Assembly (NCBI GenBank): GCA_030704615.1
Contig: CM060734.1
Span: forward strand, 7,440,001 to 7,504,000
DNA length: 64,000 bases
Reading direction: 5' to 3'
Origin: Takakia lepidozioides
Taxonomy: Eukaryota; Streptophyta; Takakiopsida; Takakiales; Takakiaceae
In this document: positions 1-12,701 of the stretch, one piece after another
Position numbering within the stretch: the stretch's first letter is position 1
Layout of the letters: every line of letters begins with the position of its first letter
Program-made: the position numbers and the translations under genes
The notes under the pieces: model-generated
The model's input: the letters and a program-made list of their open reading frames with translations, nothing else
Databases searched by the model: none
What the model was told of the DNA's origin: nothing

Positions 1-343
1 GAGGTTTGGGGATGGGGCATTTGGATGTGTGGCGTTTATGGGCAGACCCTGCACAAGCAAGATATCGGGGCATAGTATTGCAGAGATATTGGCATTGTGG
101 ATGCCACCTCTCGTTCCCGCAGTGATGACGGTTGAATGGCCGGTGGTCCAGACTCTTTGGCGGCAGCTAGGATGAGTGGAGCATATTTTTGTCGTTTGTC
201 TAAAGTGGAGGAGCTGGGGTAATGATCATGGCAGTATGTAAATTTGATAAAGTGTATGGTGAGGTTTGGGGATGGGGCATTTGGATGTGTGGCGTTTATG
301 GGCAGACCCTGCACAAGCAAGATATCGGGGCATAGTATTGCAG
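1..343. repeat. 260-bp partial tandem duplication
   Basis: Bases 1-83 recur exactly at 261-343, so the period is 260 bp; the second unit diverges after about 83 bases. It lies in the 3' tail of the LINE fragment and probably arose inside that element. Confidence 0.9.
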
Positions 344-1456
344 GTATTTGCAAGGTGAGTGGGGCCGGCAAGTACATGAGAGTAGCCAAGGTGCTACAGT
401 GTGGTCAGGAGGTCTACCTTGGTAGGTACCGGCGTTGATGAGTGAGAACCATCTAGTTTCAATGCGGCGTAGGAGAAGTTTATGAATGTGCCAGACTGCA
501 TGGTTATGTCTGAATATACAAAAACCATGAATGACGGGGTGAGTATATTGGCTGAGGTGGTGGGGCCAGGTATCACGGATCATGTGGGTGCACGCGAGCA
601 AAGTGGACAGTTCGGGGATGGGTATAGGCGTGGCTAGAAGATGTGTTTGCGTTGGTGGCCCATGTACTGAGCAAATCTAAATTTGAGAGTTTGTCGTATT
701 TGTGCATCAGTTGCGACTTTGGTGTGCCAGAAGTGGTTTGACAATTTATGATGTAGTACTGTGGATTGCGTCCATTTTTGGATGTGTATTTTGGTGTGAC
801 TAATAGAAGCCAAGGCTTGTTTGTTAGCCTCCCGAATAAGTACGGTTAGGAGGTTGCAGATTGGTCGAGGCTCAGGGGGGTCTGCTATGGGGTATATCAG
901 CCAGAATGTGTGGGTGTGTGCAATGTGAATGGGATCCAACGTGGGATCTACTGGGGGCCGGGCGGCCCCTTGCTGGGCTAGGAGGTCGGCTGCTTTGTTG
1001 CCAGTAATACCAGTATGTGAACGAATTTTGATAAGGTGGATTGGTTGGTTCAAGGAAATAGCAAGATTGACGATGGCTGTACAATGAGGTTCCGGTCAGG
1101 GTGGTAGTGGTGGGAAGAGGGTCAAGACAAGTGATTTCGAATGAGACAGAGTGAGGTTAGACTATCAGTAAAAATGTAGTTTGGGGGGGGGGGGGGGATG
1201 AGGCCAACTAGGAGAGTGCTTCATAGATGGCCATAAGCTCTGCGCGTAGAATGGTGGCAGGGCCGGGGACTCTAAGGGCAACACCTTGGTTAGTGGCGGC
1301 ATGATATATGCCATAACCAGCTTGGGAGCCAGTTAAGGAGCCGTCGATATAATGAGAGTTGGCTGGGGGGTTGACGAACCCTGAGCACGCGCGGTCAGGG
1401 TGACGGCATAGTAGTCTAGGGGGGCCGAGGTAAGTTGCGATGTAGGTTGGGCTCAC
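36..1456 (-). pseudogene. LINE ORF2 C-terminus (RNase H and zinc-binding tail), decayed
   Basis: Read on the minus strand. The first segment (1456-1208) has the N-terminal half of a type I RNase H: YIDGS supplies the first catalytic Asp and ILRAELMAIYEAL the Glu helix. The second (1053-634) has the C-terminal half, with IRSHTGITGNKAADLLA (catalytic His and last Asp). The two halves are in different reading states and are separated by about 150 bp that includes a G homopolymer. Beyond 634 comes a CPLC motif and an RHNHAVWHIHKLLL segment, the kind of Cys/His tail that follows RNase H in RNase H-bearing LINEs. Several frame changes and stops show that it is dead. The reverse transcriptase would lie further along the minus strand (above 1456) but I do not see it, so the element is truncated. 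Confidence 0.75.
1183..1197. repeat. 15-base poly-G run
   Basis: An uninterrupted run of 15 G inside the decayed LINE, between the two RNase H halves. Length is likely to vary or be mis-assembled. Confidence 0.9.
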
Positions 1457-4400
1457 TGAACCGCCTACCCGACTGCGGTTAGTGCAGGGGGTCCGTGGTC
1501 GTACATGGTGGCTATGATCACTATCTAAGTCCTACCGGCAAAGAGAAATCACGTACTCCTCTTCAGTCTTCACAGGGCGAGTTTTCATTTCTAAGTCCTA
1601 CGGTATCCTACAATCTACTCAGTAACTGCCTTCCAAGTCTTTGTGTTTTATTGTCTAATTCCTACCACCTAGGCCCCCGAGCCGCCTATAGCCGAGACAT
1701 GTTTTAATCCCTTCACAAGGCACCTGCCGAGCCTAGGGAGAAGAGGGAAAATCGTCATTTTCCAATGCCCCTCCTTCGCCGAGGGCTTGAGTTCAAGTCA
1801 CCTCTAAATGGAAGGGCCAACGCTTCCTACCCCAGTGCCTAAATACTTTGTGTTAGCAAAGGAGTGGCCAAAATGCCTATCGTCATCCAATAGGTTCACT
1901 CAATTCAATAAGGTGGTTCTAAGCCCTTCAACTCAACAAGTTTTATCAGTTTAATCAACGCCTTGCAGGCTATAACGAGCACCACGTGCATCTATCCTAT
2001 TTAAGCAATTTCGCAAATCAGAAATGCTGGAAAATAATTTTTTTTTAAGAAAATCAGAAAAAAAATACCTCTCATATGGGAAATCATGTGGGGAATCCAA
2101 AGATACCCTTGGTGCCTAAAGATTCCCTTGGGAACCCACTGAGAACCGAGGAACACTCGGGAACCGTTCTTTGCCGCGGGGAACTGTCGCAGCTCTTTCG
2201 GATGAATGAATTTCGCTGAGAGCTCATCCCTGCCACTACATTCGTTAGTCCAGAACATGCACGCGTAAATAATAAAATAACCACTGGTGGGTCCAAGCCA
2301 GATTTCACCCCCCCTTACATTATTTTAAGGTGCTGGTGCGCTTTCCCTCCGTGGAAAAAGTCATCCTCTACTTTGGGCTCTGACACAAAGGCTCATTGTA
2401 GCCGAGTTTTTAGGACAGAGTACTTTATCTCCTCCCTTGTATCTCGAGGTCTCCGCCTCTAGCTCACTGCTCCCAGGCCTGCTTGGCTCTCTCTTAGAAT
2501 CCTAAGAACGCTCCCCTCCAAGGCTACATCCTCCCAAAATCCTAGATTTTATCTACCACTGGCGCCTTAGATAATGGCTCCTAACCCTTAGAGGGGTATA
2601 AATTGAATCTAATAGCTAAAGGTAAGAATACCCCCCTTTAAGGGAATTTGCAGACACATTGCCCGCTGGGTAAAACGCCCCCGCCACGTGGCGGGGCGCA
2701 GATCCGCGCGTAGCGGTCCAAACCGTGGACTGCTGCGGTTAACGCCAGCGTCCGCCAGTCCGTCTCAACTTTTGGTTATCCAGCGGGTAAAGACCCGCAC
2801 CCTGCTCGCACGCTTCAGGGCCTCACGCCTGAGCCACGCGGTTGATGTACTTGATCTCAGTACGACTTAAGGTCAGCGTTGGGGCCCCGCTCCCGTACGT
2901 CGTGGCTGGGCCACGACTGCCTCCACACTTTTAGTAATCGAGTCCCTACTCTCTAGGCGCAGCACCCGGGCTCCTCCCGGGCTGCTCGCGACTTTGGGGC
3001 AGCTGCTGTCAAGTGAAATTAGCCCGCCCAAACCCCAATACAAAAAAATACAACCCACCCTCCCCTAGGCCTCCATGGCTTGCTAGTGGGGGGGGGGGGA
3101 ATTAGCACATAGTGGCTTGATATCATAGATCCAGCCTACTGGCCTGCCTTTGCCAGAGCTGGCTATATTTCAAATTAGTAATCAAACACAAAGATTCCTT
3201 CTTCCAACAATTCAAATACAAGCCTCTATTGGTGCCCTTCCCAATAGACTATGGGGGTCTTCCCCTTGTCACTTCTAGACATGAAATAATGGGATTTCAC
3301 AATGCACTCTCCTCTTTTGGAGTCTAAATCAGATTTTCAACTTCAAGCTTTGCTTGGAAAACAAATGAATCACATACACAAATGGTGAAATGGTAAGATG
3401 GGATCAACCTTTCTATGCGAGAGTGCTTGGGATGCTCTATCGACTCAAGTAATGGTACTCTATGCGGCCTCCACTTGGGCTCTCGTCCATAAGTCCATAC
3501 CAGCCCCTCCTACTCGTCCTCAAGTCACTTTCCTCCACATGAAATTTCCCTCTTCCTTCACAAATGAAAATGGCTCAAAGGCCCACAAGCTAAGCCACTT
3601 GCCTTAGCTTACAAGAATCCTATCTAACTAGCGAGCTTCAAGCTCCACTCCCTAGGATCTAGCCCCTCCTCAAGCCAAAAGCTAGCAAGCACTACAACAA
3701 CAAGCAAGAGGAAACTAAGCAAATGAGCTAGATGAAGAATAAGAGAAGCCTTGCCCCCTCTTTTATACTGTTGTTGTGCCTAATAGACTAATGGAAAATA
3801 TTCATTAAACTATTGTTTCTTTGGAGGATCTATAATATACTATTCCACATGGATGAAAAGTCTTAGAGGCAAATGAAAGTTGTCTTTTCATCCATCCAAT
3901 TGGATGACCAGTTGGCGCGAGTTGTCATTTCATCCATCCAGCTCCTCAAGGCGAATTCCAGGATTTTTCATCCATCCAAGAAGTAGAAATGCAAATAATA
4001 GGCCTTGTGAATGCCGTCAACTCAATAATTTGGCCCCGCTGCTAAACTTGGTGTCAAACTACAATTATATACCCCGTATCAGCCTGTAAATTCTCAGCTC
4101 CATCGGTGGTAAGAAGTTGCGCTTCTCGCCATTTGTCGTATTTTTGCTACACACATATTTTGTGGTATATTTGGAAATCAAATCCATGGTGATGGCTCTG
4201 GGGTCTTTGACCCTGCCACTGAGTCATAGGTTGTCTGGAGTCCCCTCCAGTTGTCCCGCACCGCTAACAAGTCCACGCTTTGCCGTTTGAAGTCGTCCTG
4301 ACTTGCTGTCATTCCGATGCGGCCAATTGCTTTGTTGCGATATTCCATCGCTATACATGTCGCTTCCACCAATTGCCAAGCTCCTCGCCGTGTGTTCCTA

Positions 4401-4600
4401 CTGGACTTGAAAGGCGGGAGAAAAGAGAGATCGCAATATGGGACTGGAACAGTCGTCCTGTATTGTTTGAACAGGATTAACTCGCCGTTTCTAGTACCGA
4501 ATTGGCAGCCTAATCTGCTGTCGATGCAACTTCATACGGTCATCTTGACGCCAGAGTTCCACTCCATGGTCGTCGGAGACACTGTCTAATTTCCTATGTG
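1457..4600. other. Intergenic, no gene recognised
   Basis: I see no convincing coding region here on either strand. Minor structures are an 18-bp perfect palindrome with a CACGTG core (CCCCGCCACGTGGCGGGG, 2679-2696) and three copies of TTTCATCCATCC at about 3888-3980, the first followed by an inverted GGATGA. A G run is at about 3090-3100. Confidence 0.5.
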
Positions 4601-4601
4601 C

Positions 4602-6136
4602 TCAGTCCACCTCTCCTAGGGGCGGCGCCCGGCCATCTCTTTGCGGGGGGGCCTCCCGGAGTGGGAACCTAGTGATCCATTGGTCCCAGTCACACACAGT
4701 CCCCAAAGGAGGGGGGATCCATCTGGATTCTGCCGGAGGACCCGGATACGGACTAGGTGGCAGCTGTGGAGACGGCAATGGAGGCCGGGAAGGGACACGT
4801 AGCTGGTCGGCTTGAGGGATTTCGCGTGGAGGTGGTACCGGCCGAGATGGCAGGGATGGCGATGGTGATGAGGAAAGAACATGTACAACAGGAGGAACGG
4901 AAGATGCGGATGATGGTGATGATGGGGGTGGCAATGTCAAGGACGAGGAATGTGTGTGTGTAGGTGGCAAGCGCTTGGCCCAGTGCCCAAAAATAGCAAA
5001 ACACGCATCGTACCCCGCTACCTCACAAACTGCATCTACGTCATGTTGCGCGAAAGAATGTTCACATCCGGAACGGGGTGGGGCTCGTAAGAAGGAAGAA
5101 ACCCGCATCGGTATGCCTCTTCAGCAAATAAATTGCGAGCTCCTATGTTGCTACGAGTCTCTGCCAGCAACCTGTTTGCTGCTATGTTCATGTCTCGTGC
5201 GCTCATGAGCATACCCGCCACGCCTGACTTCTCTCACCTCTCTCACCAGCCTGTCTGCTGTCCTGGAGGTTTTGTTCCTCAGCAAGCTCCACCAGGTTCT
5301 GATCTCCTGGGAAGTCGTCAAGTCGCACCACATTGTCGTCCTCAGCTTCTGTCAGCTCAATGGGCCGGCCTTCTGCAGATCCAAGTCCGACATCTCCAGC
5401 GGCCTCCACCGCATCCGTGTCTTGGGAAATTGCCTGCAAACCCAATATCTCAGCTTCCAGTCTCCCAAGTGGTTTTACAGGCAAAGCCATGGGCTCATTT
5501 TGCTTCCTCTGCTTCCGAACTCTAGGTGGGCTTTTCTGAGGCGATTTCTGAGGTGTTCTGTGAGGAGTCGCCTGCCTGGATGCAGTTCCAGCTTGCGAGC
5601 GCAGTACCCGGGCAGGAGTCTCCAAAGTTGACTGTGTTGGGTCGACCCCCTGCTATCCCTCCCCAGCTCCCATGTCAAACAAACAGGAAAACATGGCACA
5701 CTGCACGCAAAAAAAAATGTGTAAAAGGAATAGTGCGTATGGAGGGCTTCACATCCGCGAAGCACAAATCTCTCACTGGTGGACGATCCGAGTCTCCGGA
5801 TAACGAGGTCTGCATTTCCTGCATGAAACGGAGCTTCAGTCGTGTCGTCGGCGGCTTCCCAAAATCTCGCATCCTCCTTCTCTGCGCTGGAGTCACCTGA
5901 CCTTCCACAAACTCTAGGCTAACACTATGCTGCATAAGGAAGAATGTCACCGCAAAAGGGCAAGGAGCGAGAGAGCGAAGTGGTGGAACATGCAACAACT
6001 GTGCACGAGCAGATATGCAAGCAGCCACGTCTCCCCAAGCGTTGCCACCGTCCACCACTTTCCGCCGTATGGGTGATGAAGAGATTGCGACCCCTGATAC
6101 GTTCGGACGGATGAAGTCACCTAGAACGCGACGCAT
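4602..6136 (-). CDS. Hypothetical minus-strand gene, probably spliced (weak)
   Basis: Three open stretches follow one another on the minus strand: 6136-5675, 5625-5203 and 5108-4602. The first begins with a Met and has a basic segment (TPAQRRRMRDF). The second has a basic SP/TP-rich stretch (TPHRTPQKSPQKSPPRVRKQ, AT-hook-like in composition) then an acidic region. The third is Pro/Ser-rich low complexity. A pyrimidine-rich tract ending in CAG near 5707 could be a splice acceptor. I recognise no family. The composition would suit a nuclear or transposon-encoded disordered protein, but chance open frames in GC-rich DNA are a real alternative. Confidence 0.25.
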
Positions 6137-6159
6137 GTCTGTTCAAGCCACCAGTAGAA

Positions 6160-7390
6160 GACGCTTTATCCGAATTGCGGCTCCGAAATACCGTTCCGTT
6201 CACCGGATGGTGTGCCCGGAGCAGCCGGCATTGAATGCACTATTCGCACATCATGAAACCCAACCGCCATGAAATCAAACCGCCAACCGACATTCAACAG
6301 TCAGGTCGGCACGTTTCATCCACGGACGGATGAATTTCGGCGCCGAAATTCATCCTATGCAAGTGCTTTCATATACAAACATTTGAATTTTGGCGCCGAA
6401 ATTCATCGCTTCCCCATCCTCATCCGTCATGAGCACACCTGTCAGTTGGATATCGGAACCGGAATTAATTCCGGAATAGTGGAGAACGCTGCACTTGGGC
6501 ACATTTCATCCATATTTCGGCGCCGAAATTCATTAAGAATATCTCCGTCCGCGCGCAGACGAGGTGAAATCATCCATATTTCGGTGCCGAAATACATCCA
6601 GCGCGAAGAGTAAATCGGCACCATGCTACGCTTTGCTGCCATCATTGCCCCTCACGGTTGCTGTCCATGCCTGTTGGACTTGCCATGTCTGGACTGTTAA
6701 GTATAATTTAAACAACGGCTGGAATGCAATTAATTTTCCCTTAACTTGAGAAAATATCCCCTTACGTCATTGGATAACGACATTTTGGAAGACATAAGGG
6801 GTTAAATGTGTCGATTTCCCCATTTAATGGAGAATATTCGTGTTTTCTCTGTCTGAATGGGTACTTTCATCCGATTTTCGGAACCTTACATTATCCAGAA
6901 GCAAGAAGTAAGTGTCGGGTTCATCCGAATTTCGGCGCCGAAATTCATCCGTCGCAGGAAAAATGTAATATTGGAGTTACCCTATGCCGACAATATGGAT
7001 GAATTTCGGAGCCGAAATTCATCGGTCGCAAAGGAAAAATATTATTGGAGGGAGGACTTTGGATGAATTTCGGCGCCGAAATTCATCCTTATTGTCGGCA
7101 CATGATTACTGTCATCCGGATTTCGACACCGAAATGCATACACGTGGTGTATCACGACTTTCAACACATTCATCCGTATTACGGCGCCGAAATTCATCAT
7201 TTATGTGCAAAAACAATTTCATGAAGAACATGTTCATCCGAATTTCGGCACCGAAATCCATCCGTTGGGTGCAAACTCAGTTTCATGAGGAAAACTAATT
7301 CCGAATTCCATCGCCGGAATTCATCCCGTCGCTTCCAAATCTGTCGCACGACAGACATGTTCATCCGGATTTCAGTGCCAAAATTCATGA
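6160..7390. repeat. Palindrome array A-left (core TTCGGCGCCGAA)
   Basis: About 14 copies of a palindrome whose core is GAATTTCGGCGCCGAAATTC, usually extended by GGAT on the left and ATCC on the right to 28 bp. Perfect 28-bp copies lie at 6328-6355 and 7061-7088. Others, with one to several changes, start near 6383, 6508, 6570, 6921, 6997, 7113, 7170, 7234, 7298 and 7361, and weaker ones near 6168, 6450 and 6868. Spacing is 52-76 bp and the intervening bases are mostly unrelated. The array lies immediately upstream of MULE copy 1. Confidence 0.9.
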
Positions 7391-7734
7391 AGAGGCCTGA
7401 TTTATTGAAGCCCAACTGGTGATACATGACAATTCAGGCACCCAATTTCCGATGTAAATTTGTTGTGGTCGTCCGTATTTGTCACGTACGTTACACACCT
7501 TCATCCATACCTGCACTGATCACCCATCCTGTTGGATATAGAATCCTCTAGAAAATGATTGTGGTATTATGTAGGACACACTCTTCTCATTGCAAGACTT
7601 CGCTGCGGAGCCTACCGAGAGTTGTTGTCTTCAACATGGACTCTCATGTTTGGATAAACGTGTACTTCCATCCTGATTATTTGAAAGCTAAAATACCCTG
7701 CGACCAAGGATTTGCAATTGTCACTGAGCAGTAG

Positions 7735-10700
7735 TTGTGTGTGAAGTTCGGGCTCCGCCTGGGAACGGTGTTTTTGGAAGAGGAGACGAAGGATGCTTAT
7801 GGGAATTTTTTGGAAAGTGCCGTCATTCTGCATGCAGATTTCGGAAACGGCAAAGAGTGGCGGCTCCCAGCTTCTGAATCCATCCGGTACAGTGCAAATG
7901 GTGAAATCATGCCTAAAGAGTTCCCATGCTGGAACTTGGTTGATCCTCCTTCCACAAGAGGGTCTGGCGTGCAAGATGTGAAGTCTGCCATGAGGGATGT
8001 GGGCACCTCTTCACAAGCAGAGAAGCCCAAACATGTGAAAAGGGAAACCGAATCGAAGGATTTGCCGCTCCATCGCTCGTCGGTGGGTGCACTTTGCAGG
8101 AAAATAGTCGTCCACAACTTATCCAATGACGATGAAGACTGTATAGTCCTTCCATCGTATGTATCGAAGTCGTCCGTCACTAGGAGTGTGCAGATGTCGA
8201 CAGACAATGAACACACACCCTCGGACTCAACTTTCGTCCACTCAGTAATCGACATATTGCGGAGGATAAAGACAGCGGGTTCCCGCTCCAGTGACCTTCT
8301 TAGGCTTGATTACGGCAAAACTCCAATCCATTCTGTGGAAACTTTGCCTGAAGTTGTGGATGGGAATGCTATCTACGAGTTCCCTCCAGTGTCGCCAGGC
8401 GCAGGCCCAGATGACATGCTGGCAGGAATGAACAGGAAACATGATGGCCACCCATGGTGTGTCACCAAAACTTCATCATCCAATCTGGGTGATGGAGTTT
8501 GAGTGAGATATGTATTGTGTGTTGGACATCTTAAATGTTTCTCAAGCACATGTTACCACTACACGAGTAAAGGCACCCGAAATGAAACAGACTGGATTGG
8601 CAATTCGTCGACCCCATTTTGGCCTCAAAGTAGAGTTCTTGCACGGACTTTCAAGTGTGCCCATTGCAACGCAGCCCCTACGTGCATGGTAGTGTGCAAC
8701 GCTAAACAGTACTACGTCGGAACCGTCGGCCCAGCGTGCACCAGAACATGCATTCACATCGGAAAATATGACCACCCCGTTGCCAGAGGCAATTCCAGAG
8801 TCGCTTTTCAACAAGCCCACGATATTATCAAGGAGGAGATGAGGTTTGAGGCCGGGCGCAAAACCAAAGCAGATACAGCTCGCATCCGCACATAGAATTG
8901 CAATAGGCAGAATAATGTTGGAGGATGGAAGCACAAGAGAGAAGTTGGGCGAGGGGGACATGAAGGAGCTGCTGGAAGCTGTCTCCCATGTGTGCAGCCC
9001 CAATGTCAGGAACCACATTGTCGGCTGCAAGAAACGAATCGAAAGAGGATCAGACATGCACTCCATCTTGGAAGTGAAGCGCACATGCGGCTACGACTTC
9101 ATCTAGGGCAGCTTCTTCCCGGTCAAGGCTCAGAGACGGACAGATGCTTCATACTTAAGATGTCAACGTGCGGACCGGGGAGCGGTGTCGATTTGGTGAA
9201 GCGGATGACCAGTGGAGACCTCTCAAATTGCTGGGTCATGTTCGACCACATCAGGCAAATTACCAACCACGATTGGGTGACAATGGGGGCACATGTATAC
9301 GACCCACATTGCAGAAAGTTGATGACCATTGCTATCTGCGAAATGAATGGAGAAGACACAGATTCGGAGTTGCATATGTGGCGCGGAATTAATGAGCAAA
9401 TGGCAAGAGCAAAGTTGCCCCCTCCCGATTTTAGGGGCTTTATGGCTGACAATGCCCAGGCAAACTGGGCTGCAGTGAGAAGGGTATATGGGGATGACCC
9501 AAAGACTCCAATGGAAGGTAAGGAGAGATCTTGCGGGTTTCACTTCATGCAGAGTTTGACGCAAAATACGAAAAGGTTCGTGGCGTCACGCCACCGGCAT
9601 GATCATATCAGTATGTGCCTTGCGTGGAAAAATGCAAATTCCATCAACGAGGCGGAGACCGAGTTTGCAACCATACGCGCCTGGTGGGTGTCTTCAGGGG
9701 CAGTGGATGTGAAAGATCAGCCAGAACTGCAAACGTGGCTTGCGTGGTGGCAATGTAGATTCCGCCAGTTTGGAGATTACATGAGACAGATAACACATTT
9801 CTGTACTTGACAATTATTCTGTTTTGTGCTTGGACATTCTCCACAATGAGTGACATTTCTAATTTCCTTCAACAGGACATGAGCTTGGAGGATGACACGG
9901 ATATGCCGACGACGAACATGGCCAAATCGGTGCACTCTTCCTGGCGTGCTTCCTCTACGGCACATCTCGTTGACATGTTGACAGCAACAACAGAAGATAT
10001 TGTGAGGGCCATCATGCAACAATCTGGTTACTACCAGTTTCTAGGAGGAAAGCAATGGGGTATCCGACCAGACAGGCAGGAGATGCTGATGAAGGTGGCG
10101 CATCGTTCCACCGATCCCAAAAAATGGACTGCTGCATTACGAGAAACAATAAGGTCAACGCCGTTCCACAGTCGGGGGAACGCCTGGAGGGCGATGTCCG
10201 TAGCTGGCCGGTGAAGAGAAGAATTGAGGACATGCCCGGAGGCGACGGTGATTCATGGAGATTAGATATGAACATCCGTACTCAACCTCGGGGCGCAACG
10301 ATGTTGCGTCCGACGCCTCCTCCCAGCAGGACTCGTACCCCCTCTCCTGCAGCATCCATGGGATGGACAACATCCCGAGGATGAGCATGCTGCTCCTATT
10401 ATCATTACCCAATATAGCATCCCAGTCGTGGAGCGAGATGTGTCGGTCTCGCAGTGGAGAATTGCACGGACCCGTCCGTCATTTCGTGGCAAATATTGTG
10501 TTGTTCATGTCGACACCAACCAGAGATGCAATGAGATGATTCGAGGAGCCCGCAGGGAGGTGTGCCTACCCCTTGCTTCACAGGGAGATTTGTGTGCGCA
10601 AAGTTTGTGGAGACCACACTGAAGGAGTTCTAGTTCTGCAGGCACGACATCATGTTGTGTGTGTTCGGCAAGCCCAAGTATGGTGTACAAGGCATGCCTG

Positions 10701-11300
10701 AACCACCAGCAGTTTGGCCTGTGGCAACTAGTACAGATCTTACCCTGGAGGAGGCAGACGCTCTAGGATGTGTAGGGTTTTGACTGGTGGAGAGGACAGA
10801 CGTTCCACGAAATCCAATTCCGAGTTGTCATCCTCCTCCCACGAGAAACTCTTCACCCCGCATACCGGTGGGTGACCCCGCAGCTTGGCCCACCCATTGG
10901 TGGGGGAAACTGAAAAGACGGCGGCCACCAACAAAGGCAAATGACACCGGGATGACCAATGCTCTTGCAATGCCCTGCATAGTGCAAGGTTGCAGGGATG
11001 TTCCTCACCCCGGGATGGGGCGCATATTTCAGTTGTCAACAGCCGGATCTGCTGCGCGCAGTGTCATGTATGCAATCACGGTTTCTCAGTACCCAGCCTG
11101 CAACTGTGAGGACTTCCTTGTTATGGAATCGAAGAATGCAGCATACGTCCCCTACAAACACCTTTATTACATGTTCTGAAGCGCATGAGTTACATATCCG
11201 CAGTGGACGTCTTTATCCATGCTCCAACACTGAGCTTCAACGAGCTGCACAAGGCCCACGGCAGGATACATGATGGACTGCTTGACATTCCACATTCGGG
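7735..11300 (+). pseudogene. MULE transposase copy 1, degenerate
   Basis: Homologous along its whole length to the minus-strand gene at 29938-33528. The order is: N-terminal region (7735-8499) ending in MNRKHDGHPWC; a Cys/His cluster (8503-8790: VGHLKC, FKCAHC, CIHIGKYDHP) resembling the WRKY/FLYWCH-type zinc modules of MULEs; the DDE region (9117-9789) with VMFDH, GFMADNAQANWAAVR and CGFHFMQSL; a small intron; then a region ending in a SWIM-like finger near 11100-11180. Breaks: an in-frame TGA at 8500-8502, frameshifts near 8870 and 9105, a further stop or shift after 10214, and a SWIM motif in which CKH has become YKH (VPYKHLYYMF), followed by another stop. It is therefore non-functional. 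The element appears bounded by palindrome arrays A-left and A-right. Confidence 0.85.
9790..9875 (+). other. Intron in MULE copy 1 with mutated donor
   Basis: By comparison with copy 2, coding homology stops at DYMRQ (9789) and resumes at DMSLED (9876) after a typical CCTTCAACAG acceptor. The donor reads ATAACA where GTAACA would be expected, so a G-to-A change has destroyed it. The position matches the 93-bp intron at 31321-31413. Confidence 0.7.
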
Positions 11301-12229
11301 AAGGAGAAAGTGGCAAGACTCCATACGACAAAGGACACGTCCCAACATACTGGCAGTGAATTGCAAAAAACCTTTACAGAAGATTATCCAAGCATGTATA
11401 TTCCCCATACTGGATTTCTGGAGGAAAATGTATGTGCCATGAGTGTCCGCGAGTCCAAACATGTCTACTCTAGCATGCAAGACCTATGGTCTCCTCGCCC
11501 AAGTAGAAGGAACTCGAACTGGCCTCTCAAGGACCTCCTGAGTGACCGGGTGCCGATATTTGAACAAAATGTCAGCGGGTTCTGTCGCCCGGTTGAAACT
11601 AATGAGGATGTCGTGTTTATCGATAGCGCCCCCTTTGTAGAAGGACATTTTCACAGTGGGCCTTGTGTTCCCCTCATCCTCATCCTCATAACTGAAGAGA
11701 ATGTCCCCACTTTCCGAGCCAGTCCGTCCACGCGTGAAGTTTTACCTATGCACTCGTCATACGTCCACTCGCAACAGTTCCAGCGATACAGCAACGTTGT
11801 GCGTGATCTGTTCAGCTCCCAGTCAAGTGGAAAGTCCAGGTCCATGATGCGCAGGAACCACCTGCTCCCAGCCGGGGTCCACGAGAATTGTGCAATCCTG
11901 GAAAAAACTCCATTGCTCTCAATTGGACAAGTCGAGGATCGTCCCTGTAAACATCTAGGAAGACAATGATGTCGTCTGCTCGATAGATGTGATTCGGGCA
12001 GGACATGGCCTCTCGACACAGCAAGAACACATAGCAGAGAGGAGATGGGCACATAAGTGAAGTGAAGAGCAAAATGAGAGCGAGGCCGGCGGAAGAGGGA
12101 AATATCATTGCTGCACTGCCAATGTTGTAGGCGGCAGAACTTGAATTTCCTCCCACATATGTGATTTTATTAGACAAATCCGCACCAGTTTCAGGACAGT
12201 TTGCATGTGGCACTTGTCGGCCCTATCCT
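11301..12229. other. Transposon 3' region, no gene recognised
   Basis: Several overlapping open stretches occur on both strands (for example 11310-11969 plus, 12213-11812 minus) but none shows a recognisable motif. Probably the 3' noncoding part of the MULE copy 1 element. Confidence 0.4.
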
Positions 12230-12701
12230 CAATTTCGGCGCCGTTATTGGCAAAACTTCGTCGCCGTAAGCCGGGTATTTGTTCTCCGGAGCCCAATTTT
12301 GGCGCTGTTATTGGATGGACTGCGGAAGCTTCAGCCGGGTATTTGGTTTCCGGTGCCCAATTTTGGCGCCGTTATTGGTTGCACTCCGGAGGCCTCAGCC
12401 GGGTATTTGGTTTCCGGACCCCAATTTCGGCGCCGTTATTGGCTGCACTCCGCAGGCTTCAGCCGGGTATTTGGTTGGCGGAGCCCAATTTCGGCACCGT
12501 TATTGGCTTCACTCCCGAGCCTTCAGCCGGCTATTTCTTTTCCTGTGCCCAATTACGGCGCCGTTATACCCAACCATCCTGCACTTCTGTAATAGTACTA
12601 TCCACGGTTACAGGTCGCCATTGCGTTTTCGGAGTCTGCAAACCCGGATCCTAATTCCGCTTGCGTCCCTTGCTCTGGGGTAATTTCGGTGTCATTATTG
12701 G
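12230..12701. repeat. Palindrome array A-right, 64-bp tandem units
   Basis: Six units each contain an imperfect palindrome with the core AATTTCGGCGCCGTTATT flanked by CC and GG. Units 2 to 6 start at 12293, 12357, 12421, 12485 and 12549, an exact 64-bp period; the first is at 12230 and an outlier at about 12681. The spacers are also conserved (CTCAGCCGGGTATTTGGTTTC-like), unlike the A-left array. The TTCGGCGCCG core is the same as in A-left. Confidence 0.9.

Noticed and set aside
3121-3145. LTR primer-binding site TTGATATCATAGATCC
   Set aside because: Only loosely like TGGTATCAGAGC and no gag or LTR pair is visible nearby.
4602-5108. Proline-rich cell-wall (extensin-like) protein
   Set aside because: Pro/Ser richness is low complexity without SPPPP repeats, Tyr cross-link motifs or a signal peptide.
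6160-7390. CRISPR array
   Set aside because: The regular palindromes and spacers look CRISPR-like, but the repeats vary in sequence, spacing is irregular (52-76 bp), there are no cas genes, and the genome is eukaryotic with spliceosomal introns.
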